A stretch of 64,000 bases of DNA from Ryuthela nishihirai. Taxonomy: Eukaryota > Arthropoda > Arachnida > Araneae > Heptathelidae. Made by a program: the position numbers and the translations under genes. Numbering within the stretch: the first letter of the stretch is position 1; each line of letters starts with the position of its first letter. Location of the stretch: positions 36,850,001-36,914,000 of the forward strand of contig JAWZYU010000005.1 in the NCBI GenBank assembly GCA_038380435.1. The letters are read 5' to 3'. Shown piece by piece: positions 24,401 to 35,172 of the stretch. The notes beneath the pieces are model-generated. The model had not been told where the DNA came from and ran no database searches. It saw only the letters and a list, made by a program, of their open reading frames with translations.

Positions 24401-27400
24401 CTGCTACTTCCTCTGGTGTTTTTGCTTCTTTCTCTTCAACAACTGCTTCTTCTTCTTTTTCTATTACAGGTTCTTCCACTTCTCCAAGTTCTAATTTCTC
24501 TGGTGTTTTTGGTTCTTTTACTTCAACCACTGCCTCCTCTTTTTCTATTTTAGGTTCTTCTACTGCGGTGGCTGCTACTTCCTCTGGTGTTTTTGCTTCT
24601 TTCTCTTCGACAACTGCTTCTTCTTCTTCTTCTACTGCAGGTTCTTCCACTTCTCCAGGTTCTAATTCTTCTGGTGTTTTTGGTTCTTTTTCTTCAACCA
24701 CTGCCTCCTTTTTTTCTATTTTAGGTTCTTCTACTGCCGCGGTTGCTACTTCCTCTGGTGTTTTTGCTTCTTTCTCTTCAACAACTTCTTTTTCTTCTTC
24801 TACTCCAGGTTCTTCCACTTCTCCAGGTTCTAATTTTTCTGGAGATTTTGGTTCTTTTTCTTCAATAACTGCCTCTTTTTTTTCTACTGCAGGTTCTTCC
24901 ACTTCTTCAACCTGTAATTTTTCTGGTGTTTTTATCTCCTTTCCTTCAACGCTTGCCTCTTCTTTTTCTTCCATAGGTTCTTCGATTTCTTGAAGTTCTA
25001 ATGTTTCTGGTGTTTCTCCCTCTTTCTTTTCTATTGCCAGTTTTTCTACTTGCTCAAGTTCTAATACTTCTTTTGTTTTTTCTTCTTCCTCCTCAACTGC
25101 AGCCTCTTCTTTTTCAATATCAGGTTCTTGTACTTTGGTTGCTCCTAATTCCTCTGGTGGTTTCGTCTCTTTTTCTTCGGGAAGAGCCTCTTCTTTTTCT
25201 GCAGCAATTTCTTCCGCCACTTCAGGTTCTAGTTCCTGTGGTATTTTCACTGCCTTTTCTTCAGGAATTTCCTCTTCCTTTTCTGCAACAGGTTCTTTCA
25301 TTTCTTCAGGTTCTAATGCATCAGGTATTTCTACTTCCCTCTCTTCAACAATAGCCTCTTGGTTTTCAATTTCAGGTTCTTCCACTTCGATAACTGCTAA
25401 TTCCTCTGGTGATTTTGCCTCTTTCTCTTCTGGAACTGCCTCTTCCTTTTCTGCAATATGTTCTTCAATTTCTTCATATCCTAATTCTTCTGGTGTTTTT
25501 GCCTCTTTCTCTGCAACAACTGCTTCTTTTTTTGCTACAACAGGTTCTTCCATTTCTGTAGGTGCTAATTCCTCTAGTGCTTTTGCCTCTGTTTCTTTGA
25601 GAACCGCTTCTTCCACTTCTTTAGGTTCGAATTCCTCTGGTGTTTTTGCCTCTTTTTCTTCAACCACTGCTACTTCTTTTCCTGCATCAGTTTCTTCAAC
25701 TTCTGTAAGTTCCATTTCTTCACGTGTTTTTGCCTCTCTCTCTTCAACAACTGCTTCTTCCTTTCCTATCACAGGTTCTTTTATTTCTGTAGGAGCTAAT
25801 TCCTCTACTGCTTTAGCTTCTTTTTCTTCGAGAACTGCTTCTTTCTCTTCTATAACAGGTTCTCCCACTTCTTCAGGTTCAAATTCCTCTTGTATTTTTG
25901 TCTCTTTTTCTTCAATAACTGCTTCTTCTCTTTCTGCTGCAGTTTCTTCAACTTCTGCAAGTTCCATGTCTTCAAGTGTTTTTGCCTCTTTTTCTTCTAC
26001 AACTGCCTCCTCCTTTTCAATTTGAGGCTCTTCCTCTTCTGTAGGTTTTATTTCCTCAGGTGTCTTCGCTTCCTTATCTTCGGTAACTGTTGCTTCTTCA
26101 GTGGGTTCTAGTTCTGTATGCATTTTTGGTTTTTTCTTTTCAATAATTGCTTCTTCCTTTTCAGCTGCTGGTTCTAATACTTCTGAAGGTTCAAACTGTT
26201 CTGTTGCTTCAGGTTCTTTTTGTTCAATAAATGCACTTTCTTTTTGGACTTCGGCCTCATATTCTGCTATTTCGATTTCCTGAGGCTCTGTAGGCACTTT
26301 TTCTACAATAAGGGCAACTTCCTTTTGTATTTCGGGTTCAACTTCTCTTTCTGTTATTTCAAGAGCCTTTGCTTCTTGTTCTGTAACAGCTTGTTTTATA
26401 AGAGCTTCTTTCATTTCTATTTCGGATATTTGTTCTTCGGAATATTCTATTACCTTTAGAATTTCTTTTTCAGCATCTTCAATTTCATGATCTTGCAATT
26501 TTACTAAGTCTTTCACTTTCTTATCGTCTCCAATTTCTGTACGAACTTCCTCGATTAATTCTTCTACTGCAGCTTCAACAGCTTTTATTTCTTCCACAAC
26601 CATTTGTTCATCAATAATAGCCCTTTCCGTTATCTCGGTAACTGGTTCTTTACAAACTTCTACTTCTGCTTTCTCTACAGGAATTTCTTCTGCTTCTTCA
26701 ACCATTTCGTCTTTAATTTCTCCCACAATTTCCCCAGTGTCAACTTCTTCTTCTGGTGAAGGTGATATTATTACTTCTTCCTTTTCTAATTCTTCCGTTT
26801 CTTTTTCTGTCTCCGCTTCGTCTGTTTCCTGTTTCTCAACTTCTTTGACTTCTTCAGGTTCCTCTTCCTCTTCTTTCATCATTTCAGATATAAGCTCTTG
26901 TATTTGCTTGTCGTCAATGATTTCTGTTACTTCTTTTTCAGCACTGATATCTGCTGCTGGGAGTGTTTCTACTCTAGGCACAGCTCCTACTTTTCTCACT
27001 TCTTTCTTTTCTATGATTTCCTCAATTTGTTTGGACGGTAAAATTTTGCCAGCAACATCTTTCTCCCTTTTATCCTCCAACACAGTTGCTGATGGACTGG
27101 ATAGAACGCGCTTTTCTTCTCTAACGGAAGGTTTAGTTGGTGTTACAAGATCTTTACTTAGTTCAGCAGATGGACTGATCGCTTCGGACGGAAGTAACTC
27201 AGCACTGGGAGCCAGTGCAGCATCAGTTGTAATTTTGGACGGAACTTCTTCTTTTTTGTCCTTTGGTTTTTCTGGCCTCTTGACCGCCTTTGGTTTTGCT
27301 TTGTCTTTTGAAGGTTTGGAAGGCCTGCTTCCTGGAGGAACTGGAGCTTTTGGCTTTCTTTTTGGGGAAATGAGGGGCGATTTTTCTTTGGGCCTTTTCA

Positions 27401-29266
27401 AAGGACTTTTTGGTGGTGAGAGTTTAGGTTTACCTATTTCAGCTTGTTTAGTAGCTATCCGGCTTTCAGCAGCTTTTTTGTTTGCTACATCTTTGACACC
27501 CTTTGCTTTTATGTCCTTTGCTTCTGACGTTTTAGGAGCTGATACTATCCTTTTTTCTGGTTTTTCTAACGTCTTAGTGGCAGCTTGTTTAATATCTTTT
27601 ATTGCAGGTTTAGGTTCTGCACTAACAATTACAGCATCTGGAACGTGCTGCTTGGATTCTTTAATAAGCAACCGCTGATCTCTTATTAAAGGTTTATCTT
27701 TTACGACTATTTTTGTTTCCTTTAAGAGAGGTTTAGGTTCTTTTTTCATCCTCTTTTCGTCTTTTATTAAGTGCCTCCTCTCTTTAGTCTCACTTCGCTT
27801 CTTAAGTTTCTTAGCTGACTTAGGTGTTTCTGCTTTCACTTTTTCTTCTAAACCACTCTCAACAGATTTTACAATTTCCCCTTGGGGCAAAGTGGTCTCT
27901 TTCAGTTTTGCTTCGATCTGTTTTGCAGGCGTCACTGGTGATATGGCTTTAGTTTTTGAAACCACAGGCTTCAGAGTTTGTTTTTCCGGTTTGGTATGAA
28001 TTTTTTCTTCAATTTTTTCTTCTGTCGTTGTTTTTGCTTCTAATGATAAATGTGTACATGTGCGGTGCCTTAACACTTCTAAGTGTTTTAATTTTTCTAA
28101 ACCTTCTAATATTTTGCTTTGTGGTGCACTTCCAGGGAGCAAAACTCTTGTAATTGTATCTGTAGGATCCGCTGGTCTCCACACTAGTAATGCGCATATA
28201 GACATTGCATGCGATAAAGGAATCTGAAGTTCTTGGTTAATAAGACCTAGACCTGTTTTAACAGAGCTAAAATGTTCTCTATAAGATGTCCATTGTTGAA
28301 AGAACTGTTTTAACTCTTTACTGTCTTTAGGGGGACTAAGAACATACATTTCTAATGTTCCATGACCTACCTTGTGGAAGAGTGTCAGAGGTTCTACCAC
28401 AGCTTCACGTAAGCACCGATGAGGTTTAAGTCCTAGTTGATGAAGATTTTCACTAAATTCATGTCCTTCTGTTATAATACTAACAAGAAGTTCATCACGA
28501 TCTTTTTCCATCTCATCGGATGGACTTTGTTTCCCTTCAGCCACATTGCAGAACACGTATCCAATTTGTGGGAAAATCTTTTCCTGGGCTTTCCTTCGGG
28601 CCACAGTTGTTATTCCACATACATTGCTTTCACTAAGGCGAGTAATCATAATAGCGTCTAGTCGATCGAGATGCCGGATGAACTCCCAAAAGCACGGCCT
28701 TCGGTTAAAGCCACCATCAATCAACATTGTGAAACCACTAACACCAAATAGCGAACAATCACCTTGACCTCCGGGAAACACGTACAGTGTTGGTCGGTTA
28801 AATCGTATGTTTCCAACAACGGACGACGACTTCATCATGTCGTTTAAAGGTTGGGTTTGGAGAACAGTTTTGAGGCAGTCGATGAGAGCTACAGCTCCAG
28901 GAACGGTAGACACTTTATCGGCAGGATTAATAGAAACGGCTTTTTGATGAACGTCTGAATCCAGAGAGGCATTAGTCCATTCACCTTCTGGAGTGCAGTG
29001 AACGTGGATGGTGGATCCTGGATGGCTCCGTAGCACTGCTTGGACATCAGCATCGTGGAGGGTGTCAACAAAGTCGCGGAAGGAAAAGGTTCCATCTTGA
29101 AGTATCCAAGAACCTGTTCCTGCAAATGCATAACCGGCGTGGATTACGTGCTTATGTCCAATAGTTGCTGATAACAGATTCTTGAGGCACTGCTTCAAGG
29201 TGCTCACTTGCGGACTAAGTAAGACTTCAACAGCGAGATTTTCAGTGGAGTGTTGGATTAGGAGCT
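12483..29266 (-). CDS. futsch: MAP1-family microtubule-associated protein (Futsch/MAP1B-like), giant internal-to-terminal exon
   Basis: A single exon of 5,593 codons ending in TGA at 12483-12485. It starts after a splice acceptor (ctttttcag) whose AG is at 29267-29268, with a phase-1 codon split. The in-frame GTG at 29205-29207 is not a start, because homologous residues (LLIQHSTENLAVEVL) continue upstream of it. Numbering from that GTG, residues about 1-130 are the conserved N-terminal region (GSWILQDGTFSF). Residues about 135-385 form the metallo-beta-lactamase-like fold (LYVFPGGQGD, MLIDGG, ILEGLEKLKHLE). Residues about 395-690 are a basic Lys/Pro-rich segment, probably microtubule-binding. 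Residues about 750-4,700 are acidic repeats. Then come a Ser/Thr-rich linker and the light-chain domain at 5460-5574 (VEFFRRVRARYYVFSG). The family stabilises axonal microtubules. Orthology to Drosophila Futsch and vertebrate MAP1A/B is from recalled family features. The upstream exon(s) were not found, and the symbol is by homology. Confidence 0.95.
15200..26150 (-). repeat. Coding tandem-repeat array (KTPEE-type acidic repeats) in the MAP1 exon
   Basis: Inside the MAP1 coding exon. The regular core (about 20,200-24,950, residues about 1,420-3,000) alternates two 28-residue units. One type contains VVEEKEAKTPEEVAAAAVEE, the other VVEEKEPKTPEKLEPGEVEE, giving a 56-residue (about 168-bp) higher-order unit. 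Outside the core the units are degenerate but keep EEKEAKTPEE. Each unit offers a TP or SP site, suggesting dense proline-directed phosphorylation. The coding strand is very purine-rich. Confidence 0.9.
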
Positions 29267-29280
29267 CTGAAAAAGAATGA
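29267..29280 (-). promoter_or_regulatory. 3' splice site (acceptor) of the giant MAP1 exon
   Basis: On the minus strand the sequence reads tcattctttttcag and then AGCTCC of the exon. The pyrimidine tract and CAG fit a metazoan acceptor. The reading frame stays open from the AG to the conserved MAP1 residues, and the homologous protein sequence continues without a break. The intron is phase 1. Confidence 0.85.
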
Positions 29281-29947
29281 TGATATAATTACAAAGTGAT
29301 TTCACATTATTTAATATTTTCGTTTTCATAAGTGCAAAATTTTGTAGTAGAGATTTTTAAAAACTAAATGATATTGAAGTACAGACTAGTGATCTGAAAA
29401 ATCTGTTTATTAAATTCTATCATTAATTTTCTCCTAAACTTCCAATATCCAAATACCTTTTGGAGATTGGAAGATTTTAGAATTTATTATCTCCGTTTAT
29501 TATACATTGTCGAAAGGATGAACTATTAATTAGCTATATATGTAAGGGTAACCTATCGCTGACACGTTCAGAGATTTAGTTTTTTTAACATTACATCTGA
29601 TTTAAATCACAGTAAAAATACTGATTATCTGGACTACATAGCACACTTTGAAAAATCGCTCACCGTGCATTAATTTAAAGACAGTGCCACGCGGTGTTGC
29701 CGACAATACAGATCGAGTTTCAATGATGCAGGGCAGCACCACTAGCACATTAATTTTTGCATTAAAGATGGTTGTTAGTTCCGTATTAACTTTTCACTTT
29801 ATTTTTAGAATTACCTTAAATTTAATTAGTCAAATATTTTTTGCTATAAACAGAAGTCAGCGGACACCAGTTTAAGAACCGCTGGACTAAAGGATGTATT
29901 TTTTTTGTAAGCTGAAAAAAAATTTATAAACGCAATTAATATTGCAA
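29281..29947. other. Intron sequence, with a possible hAT-like remnant
   Basis: AT-rich intron upstream of the MAP1 exon. One terminus resembling a hAT end (cagcggttcttaaactgg on the minus strand) finishes at 29884, followed by gactaaag. The opposite end is uncertain: gactacat at 29632-29639 matches that octamer at 6 of 8, but the adjoining sequence is a poor inverted match. No exon recognised. Confidence 0.35.
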
Positions 29948-30137
29948 TAGAAAAATAAAGTGAATGAAGCTGATTTTAAACTCAAACTGGAATTTCATTA
30001 TGGGTAAAAACTTCAATTTCAACGCAATATAGATCGCATGGGAGAAATTCATGTATGAAATTCAAGGCCTGGTGCCCAAAGATTTGAGAAACTATAGTGG
30101 TGGTAATGAGGGGGGTAGGAAGGCAATTCAAAATAGA

Positions 30138-30241
30138 AAAATAATAAATAAATACCCCCTCAAGCAGCTGCTTGCCACAAAGGTATGACAATAACCTGTC
30201 AGTTTATATGCCATAGTAGAAGGTCTGTGAGGATGGCAGCA
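30138..30241 (-). mobile_element. SINE-B fragment (3' half)
   Basis: Contains the ataccccctcaagcagctgc end and body up to ggatggcag, then stops abruptly. The tRNA-like head is missing, so it is a 5'-truncated or broken copy. Confidence 0.75.
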
Positions 30242-30680
30242 GTTTTTAAACTCAAACTCCAGTTTTATTATAGGTAGAGGCTTAAATTTTTAAAGCAATA
30301 TAGGGTGACATGATGGTAACCTGTGCGAAAAATGAAAGATTATTTAGGAAATTTCTGAGGGTGAAATCAAATTGTTAAAATAGCAACAGTCTTTTCAACG
30401 GGTCCATTAACTTCAACGGGTCAATTAAATACTTACTAATGAAGCTGTAGTGAAAATGGCATAAGACGTAAATAATACAGTCAAGTGCATCAATAGAAAA
30501 CTTAACCCAAGCTTTAACAAGCAAAGTAATCCGTTAATAATTACGGATATTATTTCTATAGATTTGTAGACTACAAATCAGTATATGGCTTCAAGATCGG
30601 AATCAGATTATAGATGATGGCTTGAATTTTTAACCTAATGCAGGGTAGCATGGGAGACATCTGTATGTGCGATATGTGTT

Positions 30681-31022
30681 GTTTACTCTGCGCCTCAGGT
30701 TTTTTGCACATCGTGAGCTAAATGGCCAGGTCATAAAGACCGCAAAGGCTCAGAGGAGGTTGGGAAAGGGGATTCTGGACAGCTGAAGAGACTGATGGAA
30801 GCGTCTTCAATTAAGGCCATCTAGCGTGTTCTTTATCATCCGCAGGGTATTATTTTTCTGTAGAAAGGGTACAGCTTTATGTTCCATCGGACAGACGGCA
30901 GCCTTTCCGAGCCCAGCAGTTTTCCCTTTTCTCATAGAGGAGAGGATGGAGGTCAGCGAAGATAAATCTCAACTCTTGGCAAAGTTGGGACTCGAACCTG
31001 GGAACTACAGATTACGAACCTG
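30681..31022 (-). mobile_element. Degenerate SINE-A copy
   Basis: Recognisable from gcacatcgtgagctaaatgg at the left through gactcgaacctgggaactac at the right, with many substitutions. It is an old copy, lacking the box A end. Confidence 0.75.
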
Positions 31023-31258
31023 GTGAAATTTGGGACGTGCAACTAAGTATTTGGGAAGTTTTAGGGGGGTTAACGCAAAACTGTTAAATTAACAATCGGA
31101 ACTGAAATACATAGGAATAGAAAAATAAAGTGAATGAAGCTGATTTTAAACTCAAACTGGAATTTCATTATGGGTAAAAACTTGCATGGGAGAAATTCAT
31201 GTATGAAATTCAAGGCCGGGTGCCCAAAGATTTGAGAAACTATAGTGGTGGTAATGAG

Positions 31259-33230
31259 GAGAAGCCCATTGCAGTATCCCTCGCACAATAAATTAAGTGA
31301 TTTCTTTTTTTGTATATATTTTCATAAGTGCATAAGGTATTATATGTCATGGATATTGAAATTTTAATGATAATAATTTCTCTGATTTTTTTATGTACAT
31401 ATTTATGGTATCTGCCTGTTTTTGTTCCTGTGATATGGTTGTTGCCTGTAGCTATTTCTGTTGGTTGATAAAGTCCAGTTGATGACACTGCACCTAATGC
31501 ACGAAAGGCATCGAAAGTGTGAGAACCTAGGAGGTGATCTACTTGCTATGATGATAGGAAAGGTAGCCTCTCATTGCGGGCTGCCTTGATGAGGCACCAT
31601 CCTCCACATTCTCTTGTGCACTATCAAGGTATTGGCCACAGTGTCGGATGACACTTTATTGCACTACTGGGTGGTGCGCGGGCGCTGTTGTCACCTTGAG
31701 ATCTTGTTGACCTTGAAGGCATGAGCGGATGGAAGGAGAGGGTGGAGCGACGTGAATAGGAGGGAGACTCGTATCGGACGTCAAGGGATTGAGAGGTGCG
31801 TTTCTCGGGAGCCTGAGATACTGTAGGTCTCAGAGTAGGGTTAGATAGATTCAACCCTAAATATAGTTTGTGTGACTTAGAAGAAGTAGAGGTCTTGTGA
31901 CTAGATATATATATGGTCTGTGTGACCATCCGAGATAAAAATCTGTGTGACTAACAATAATCAGTCTGAGTGACTAACAGAGAACGGAATCACTAGAAAC
32001 GATAGACAACCTCCTAAGACGTATCCCAGCAACAGGAAGGCAACACTGATGAGAAGGGTAGAATAAAGCTCAGGTTAAGTTTGTAACAACTGTCTCCTGT
32101 TTATCCATCGGTCAAAGGTGAATACATCGCGGCGGGATAAAATTCCTCTCAAAGTTTGCGTAGTATTGGACGAACTATCAATGGGAGCAACACTCAAAGA
32201 TACTGGTACTGCATTAAATGATCCTCGAAGCTTAATAAAAATTTTAAATGTTGAACGTTCCGTACCCTTACCACTGAAGACCAGGAAAAGGTGCATCAAT
32301 TGCCTACAAGAGCGCTAAGTGGACGCGACTCCCATCTCATTGCAAATTTCTGGGTAAGCTATAATAGGCGTCCGCAAGAATGTTTTTGGTGTGTATGGGT
32401 GTGTGGGGGAGGATAGGATAATAAATAAATAGTTCAAGATAGAAATATTTACGTCGAACCGTTCATTAATGAGTACAGTTACGAATACAGTAATCATACA
32501 TACATGATGACATAATACAGTTAAGGATGCCCAAAAATGAAAAAAAGGAAAAATTATGATTGAAAACACATGTAAAAATACGTTCATATTAATTAATAAA
32601 AATAAATGTAACGCTTCCGAGAATAAACGAACTCCTTAGAAAAAAGATAAAGATTCGTCTCATTAAGGAGAAAAAACTTTCTGTATTGGTACGCCTGATA
32701 TAATTCAACAAAAATCAATTTTTCAATCTTTTTTTCAGGGGGGTGAACTGGCTCTCTTCTGACGCACATGTGTGGTACTTCGCACAATCAAATATTTGTA
32801 TTTAATTATAAGAGGAAGTTATATACCTAATTTGGTAGTCCTAATTCTCACCGTGTAATTCGTTATCAAATAGATAAACTCTGTAAAAACGTACATTAGA
32901 TCAAGGTATTGATTCATTTTATGTATACATGCCATGGTTGTTTTCATTTGACTCATGTACGTCAGCACTAATTCAGAACGAAGATTTCAAATGAAATGCG
33001 ATGATTTATTCATTAATAACAAGTAACGTATTGCACATATCGCTCTCTTACCGTTAAAAGGATACTTGGTAGTATGGATTAATTCGTATTCACCTATATT
33101 GAATGCTAAAAGATAAACAATTTGGTATGGGATGTGCAATACATTTAAATTCCAAACTACTCTGCATCTCAGATTTATATGTCGGATGCTGTGTTGATCA
33201 GTACCGTTACATGAAACAAACATCTACCTG
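31259..33230. other. Unannotated stretch
   Basis: No gene confidently recognised. Positions 31,560-32,110 are more GC-rich, with CA/GT-flanked motifs and an AATAAA at about 32060. I could not define paired LTRs or a primer-binding site. An open frame at 32118-32318 (plus) is unrecognised. Confidence 0.4.
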
Positions 33231-33790
33231 CAGTTAGAATTAGGGGCGGGTCAGGCTCGTAATCTGCAGTTCCCAGGTTCGAGTCCCAGCTGGGTCAGCG
33301 TTGAGACTTATCTCCGCAAAATTCACCGCCCTGCCCACGGTCAGTAGGGGACACCGGTGGGCATGGAAATGCCGTCGTCCATCGGATGGGACGTTAAGCC
33401 GTGACCCCGTGTGCGGGAGAGCCATCCTTATGCACGTTAAAGAACACGCTGGATGGCCTTGACGGGAGGCTACCATCTGTCTCCCAACAGCCGTTCCAGT
33501 GGGTCCCTTCCCCCAACTTTCTCTGAGCCTTCGGGGTCCTTGTGACCTGGCCAATTAGCCCATGGTGTGCAAAAAAGGTGCCGCTCAGAGGTAAAACAAC
33601 CCAACAGTTAGAATTAACGAAAGTACTACATCAATGAAACAAACATTTTTCTTATAAGGAACGAAAGTACTACATCAACAAAATAAACATTTCTCTTACT
33701 AAAAGGAAAAAACTACTTAAATGAAACAAACATAAAAACAAGAAAGTACTATATTAACAAAACAAACATCTCTCTTATAAAAAAACGAAA
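33217..33790. repeat. About 46-bp degenerate minisatellite, split by a SINE-A
   Basis: Units share acgaaagtactacatcaa, gaaacaaacat and tctcttataa blocks, repeated about four times from 33616 to 33790. A gaaacaaacatct block also lies left of the SINE at about 33223. The SINE at 33243-33604 therefore inserted into this array. Confidence 0.6.
33243..33604 (+). mobile_element. SINE-A copy with 12-bp TSD, lacking box A
   Basis: Flanked by perfect 12-bp repeats cagttagaatta at 33231-33242 and 33605-33616. It begins ggggcgggtcaggctcgt: about 22 bp covering the box A promoter are missing compared with other copies. Box B (ggttcgagtcc) and the rest of the body are intact, and the tail ends gtaaaacaacccaa. 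Confidence 0.9.
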
Positions 33791-33924
33791 GAAAACAGTT
33801 CGAATTAAACGAATTTCATGTCTTATTACTTGTGCTCGAAACCTGGAAGGGCGTAAAGTGTACTTTAATCGTAAAGTGGGCGTTAAAGTGTGCTTTAAAT
33901 GTAAGTAATACTTTTTTTCTTCTT

Positions 33925-34036
33925 CCATGCTGAGGTCCCGCCATCCTCACAGACCTTCTATTATGGCGTATTAAACTGACAGGCTCCTGTCAGACCTCTG
34001 TGGCAAGCAACTGCTTAAGGGGTATTTATTTATTTT
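33925..34036 (+). mobile_element. SINE-B fragment
   Basis: Body and 3' end from tgctgaggtcccgccatcct to ggtatttatttatttt. The tRNA-like head is absent (5'-truncated). Confidence 0.75.
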
Positions 34037-34258
34037 CCATGTGTATTGCTTTTTTGTGTCATTATTTCCATTTTTCTATCTGGTTATTATTTTTTTCCTC
34101 AACTAAATTTGTAATGCACGTAAAATTATTTTAAAGGAAAAAATAAAAATGATGATTGAAAGTACTATATCAGTGATGTAAACCTTTCTCTTAAAAATCA
34201 CATTACACACATATATATATTTATAAACTTTGGGTCCTACACCAGTTTCTCCTTGGTA

Positions 34259-34463
34259 CAGTCGCTCAAAAAAGTATCCGAACACTACGGTTGATTACAG
34301 AATTCAGAAAAAATATCTGGCAACGATTTTTTTAGAAATTAGTGATCTGGCAACCTCGTGTCACGTGACACGAAGGTCACTAATTTCTAAAAAAATCGTT
34401 GCCAGATATTTTTTCTGAATTCTGTAATCAACCGTAGTGTTCGGATACTTTTTTGAGCGACTG
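34259..34463. mobile_element. Palindromic Tc1-like MITE, perfect 87-bp TIRs
   Basis: A 205-bp element. Left arm 34259-34345 and right arm 34377-34463 are perfect reverse complements over 87 bp by eye. TA flanks both ends (34257-34258 and 34464-34465). Termini read cagtcgctcaaaaaagtatc, typical of Tc1-like ends. The 31-nt centre contains an 18-bp palindrome, tcgtgtcacgtgacacga, at 34356-34373. No coding capacity. A transcript would fold into a long hairpin. Confidence 0.9.
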
Positions 34464-34831
34464 TACGACACTGCGATATACGATTATTATATCAATTATA
34501 AATTGCCTGTAAAGTTTCGAGCTGGCTTTGGTGAAATAAAATCGTGATTTATCAGACATTGCTTTTGACAATCTCTTTAATATGCTGCCTGTACATTGCA
34601 GGGAAAGGATTTTATGGAATGTGAGATCGCCAGATAACTGAAGTGTCTCTGTGGAAGAAAGACAAATAAAAAGTTATGCACACCTAAAAATCGGTATTGC
34701 CAATCCTTAACTTTTGGGAATTTCGCTTTCGCTAATTACCAATGACATAAGTACTTTGCAAATATTCTGTGTCAATAAGAGGCGCGAATCAAGGAAGACG
34801 TGATGTGGGAGATGTTTACGAAATTTGAAAG

Positions 34832-35034
34832 CTAATAAATAAATAATATAAATACCCCCTCAAGCAGCTGCTTGCCACAGAGGTATGACAGGAACCTGTC
34901 AATTTATATGCCTAGTAGAAGGTCTGTGAGGATGGCAGGACCTCAGCAGAAAAACGACACATACATCCATGCCTTACCCGGGGCTCGAACCCAGGTCCCT
35001 TAGATCATTAGATCAGTTGCCAAGCGTGCTAAAC
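34832..35034 (-). mobile_element. SINE-B copy
   Basis: Near full-length copy from the aataaataatataaat tail to the head region gttgccaagcgtgctaa, with ggggctcgaacccaggtccc as the box B complement. The tag atcattagatcagttgcc shows a short local duplication relative to other copies. Confidence 0.8.
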
Positions 35035-35104
35035 AGTCACAAAAATGAAATTAAGTTGTTTAAGATTTAAAAATTAAATTTCTTTTGTATTAATTTGCCT
35101 TTCT

Positions 35105-35172
35105 TCAGTTCAGCTTTCAGTTCAGTTCAGTTCTTCAGTTCAGTTCAGCTTTCTTCAGTTCAGCTTTCTTAC
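35105..35172. repeat. Short tandem repeat of ttcag/ttcagctttc units
   Basis: Imperfect microsatellite built from ttcag, cagttcag and ttcagctttc blocks. Confidence 0.8.

Larger units (their letters stand above)
29948..31258. repeat. Diverged direct duplications interrupted by SINEs
   Basis: A segment at 29948-30112 (aatagaaaaataaagtgaat, then tgaagctgattttaaactca) recurs at 31117-31258 with very high identity. Weaker relatives of the same motif series lie at about 30241-30360 and 30610-30680. A SINE-B fragment and a SINE-A relic sit between the copies. This looks like an old tandem duplication or a dispersed-repeat cluster. Confidence 0.55.

Noticed and set aside
23218..24993. 591-codon plus-strand repeat protein (SSTTASSFS-like)
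   Set aside because: Antisense shadow of the regular core of the MAP1 repeat.
31470..32110. Possible LTR with poly(A) signal near 32060
   Set aside because: No second LTR, no primer-binding site, no gag/pol motifs nearby and no TSD could be identified.
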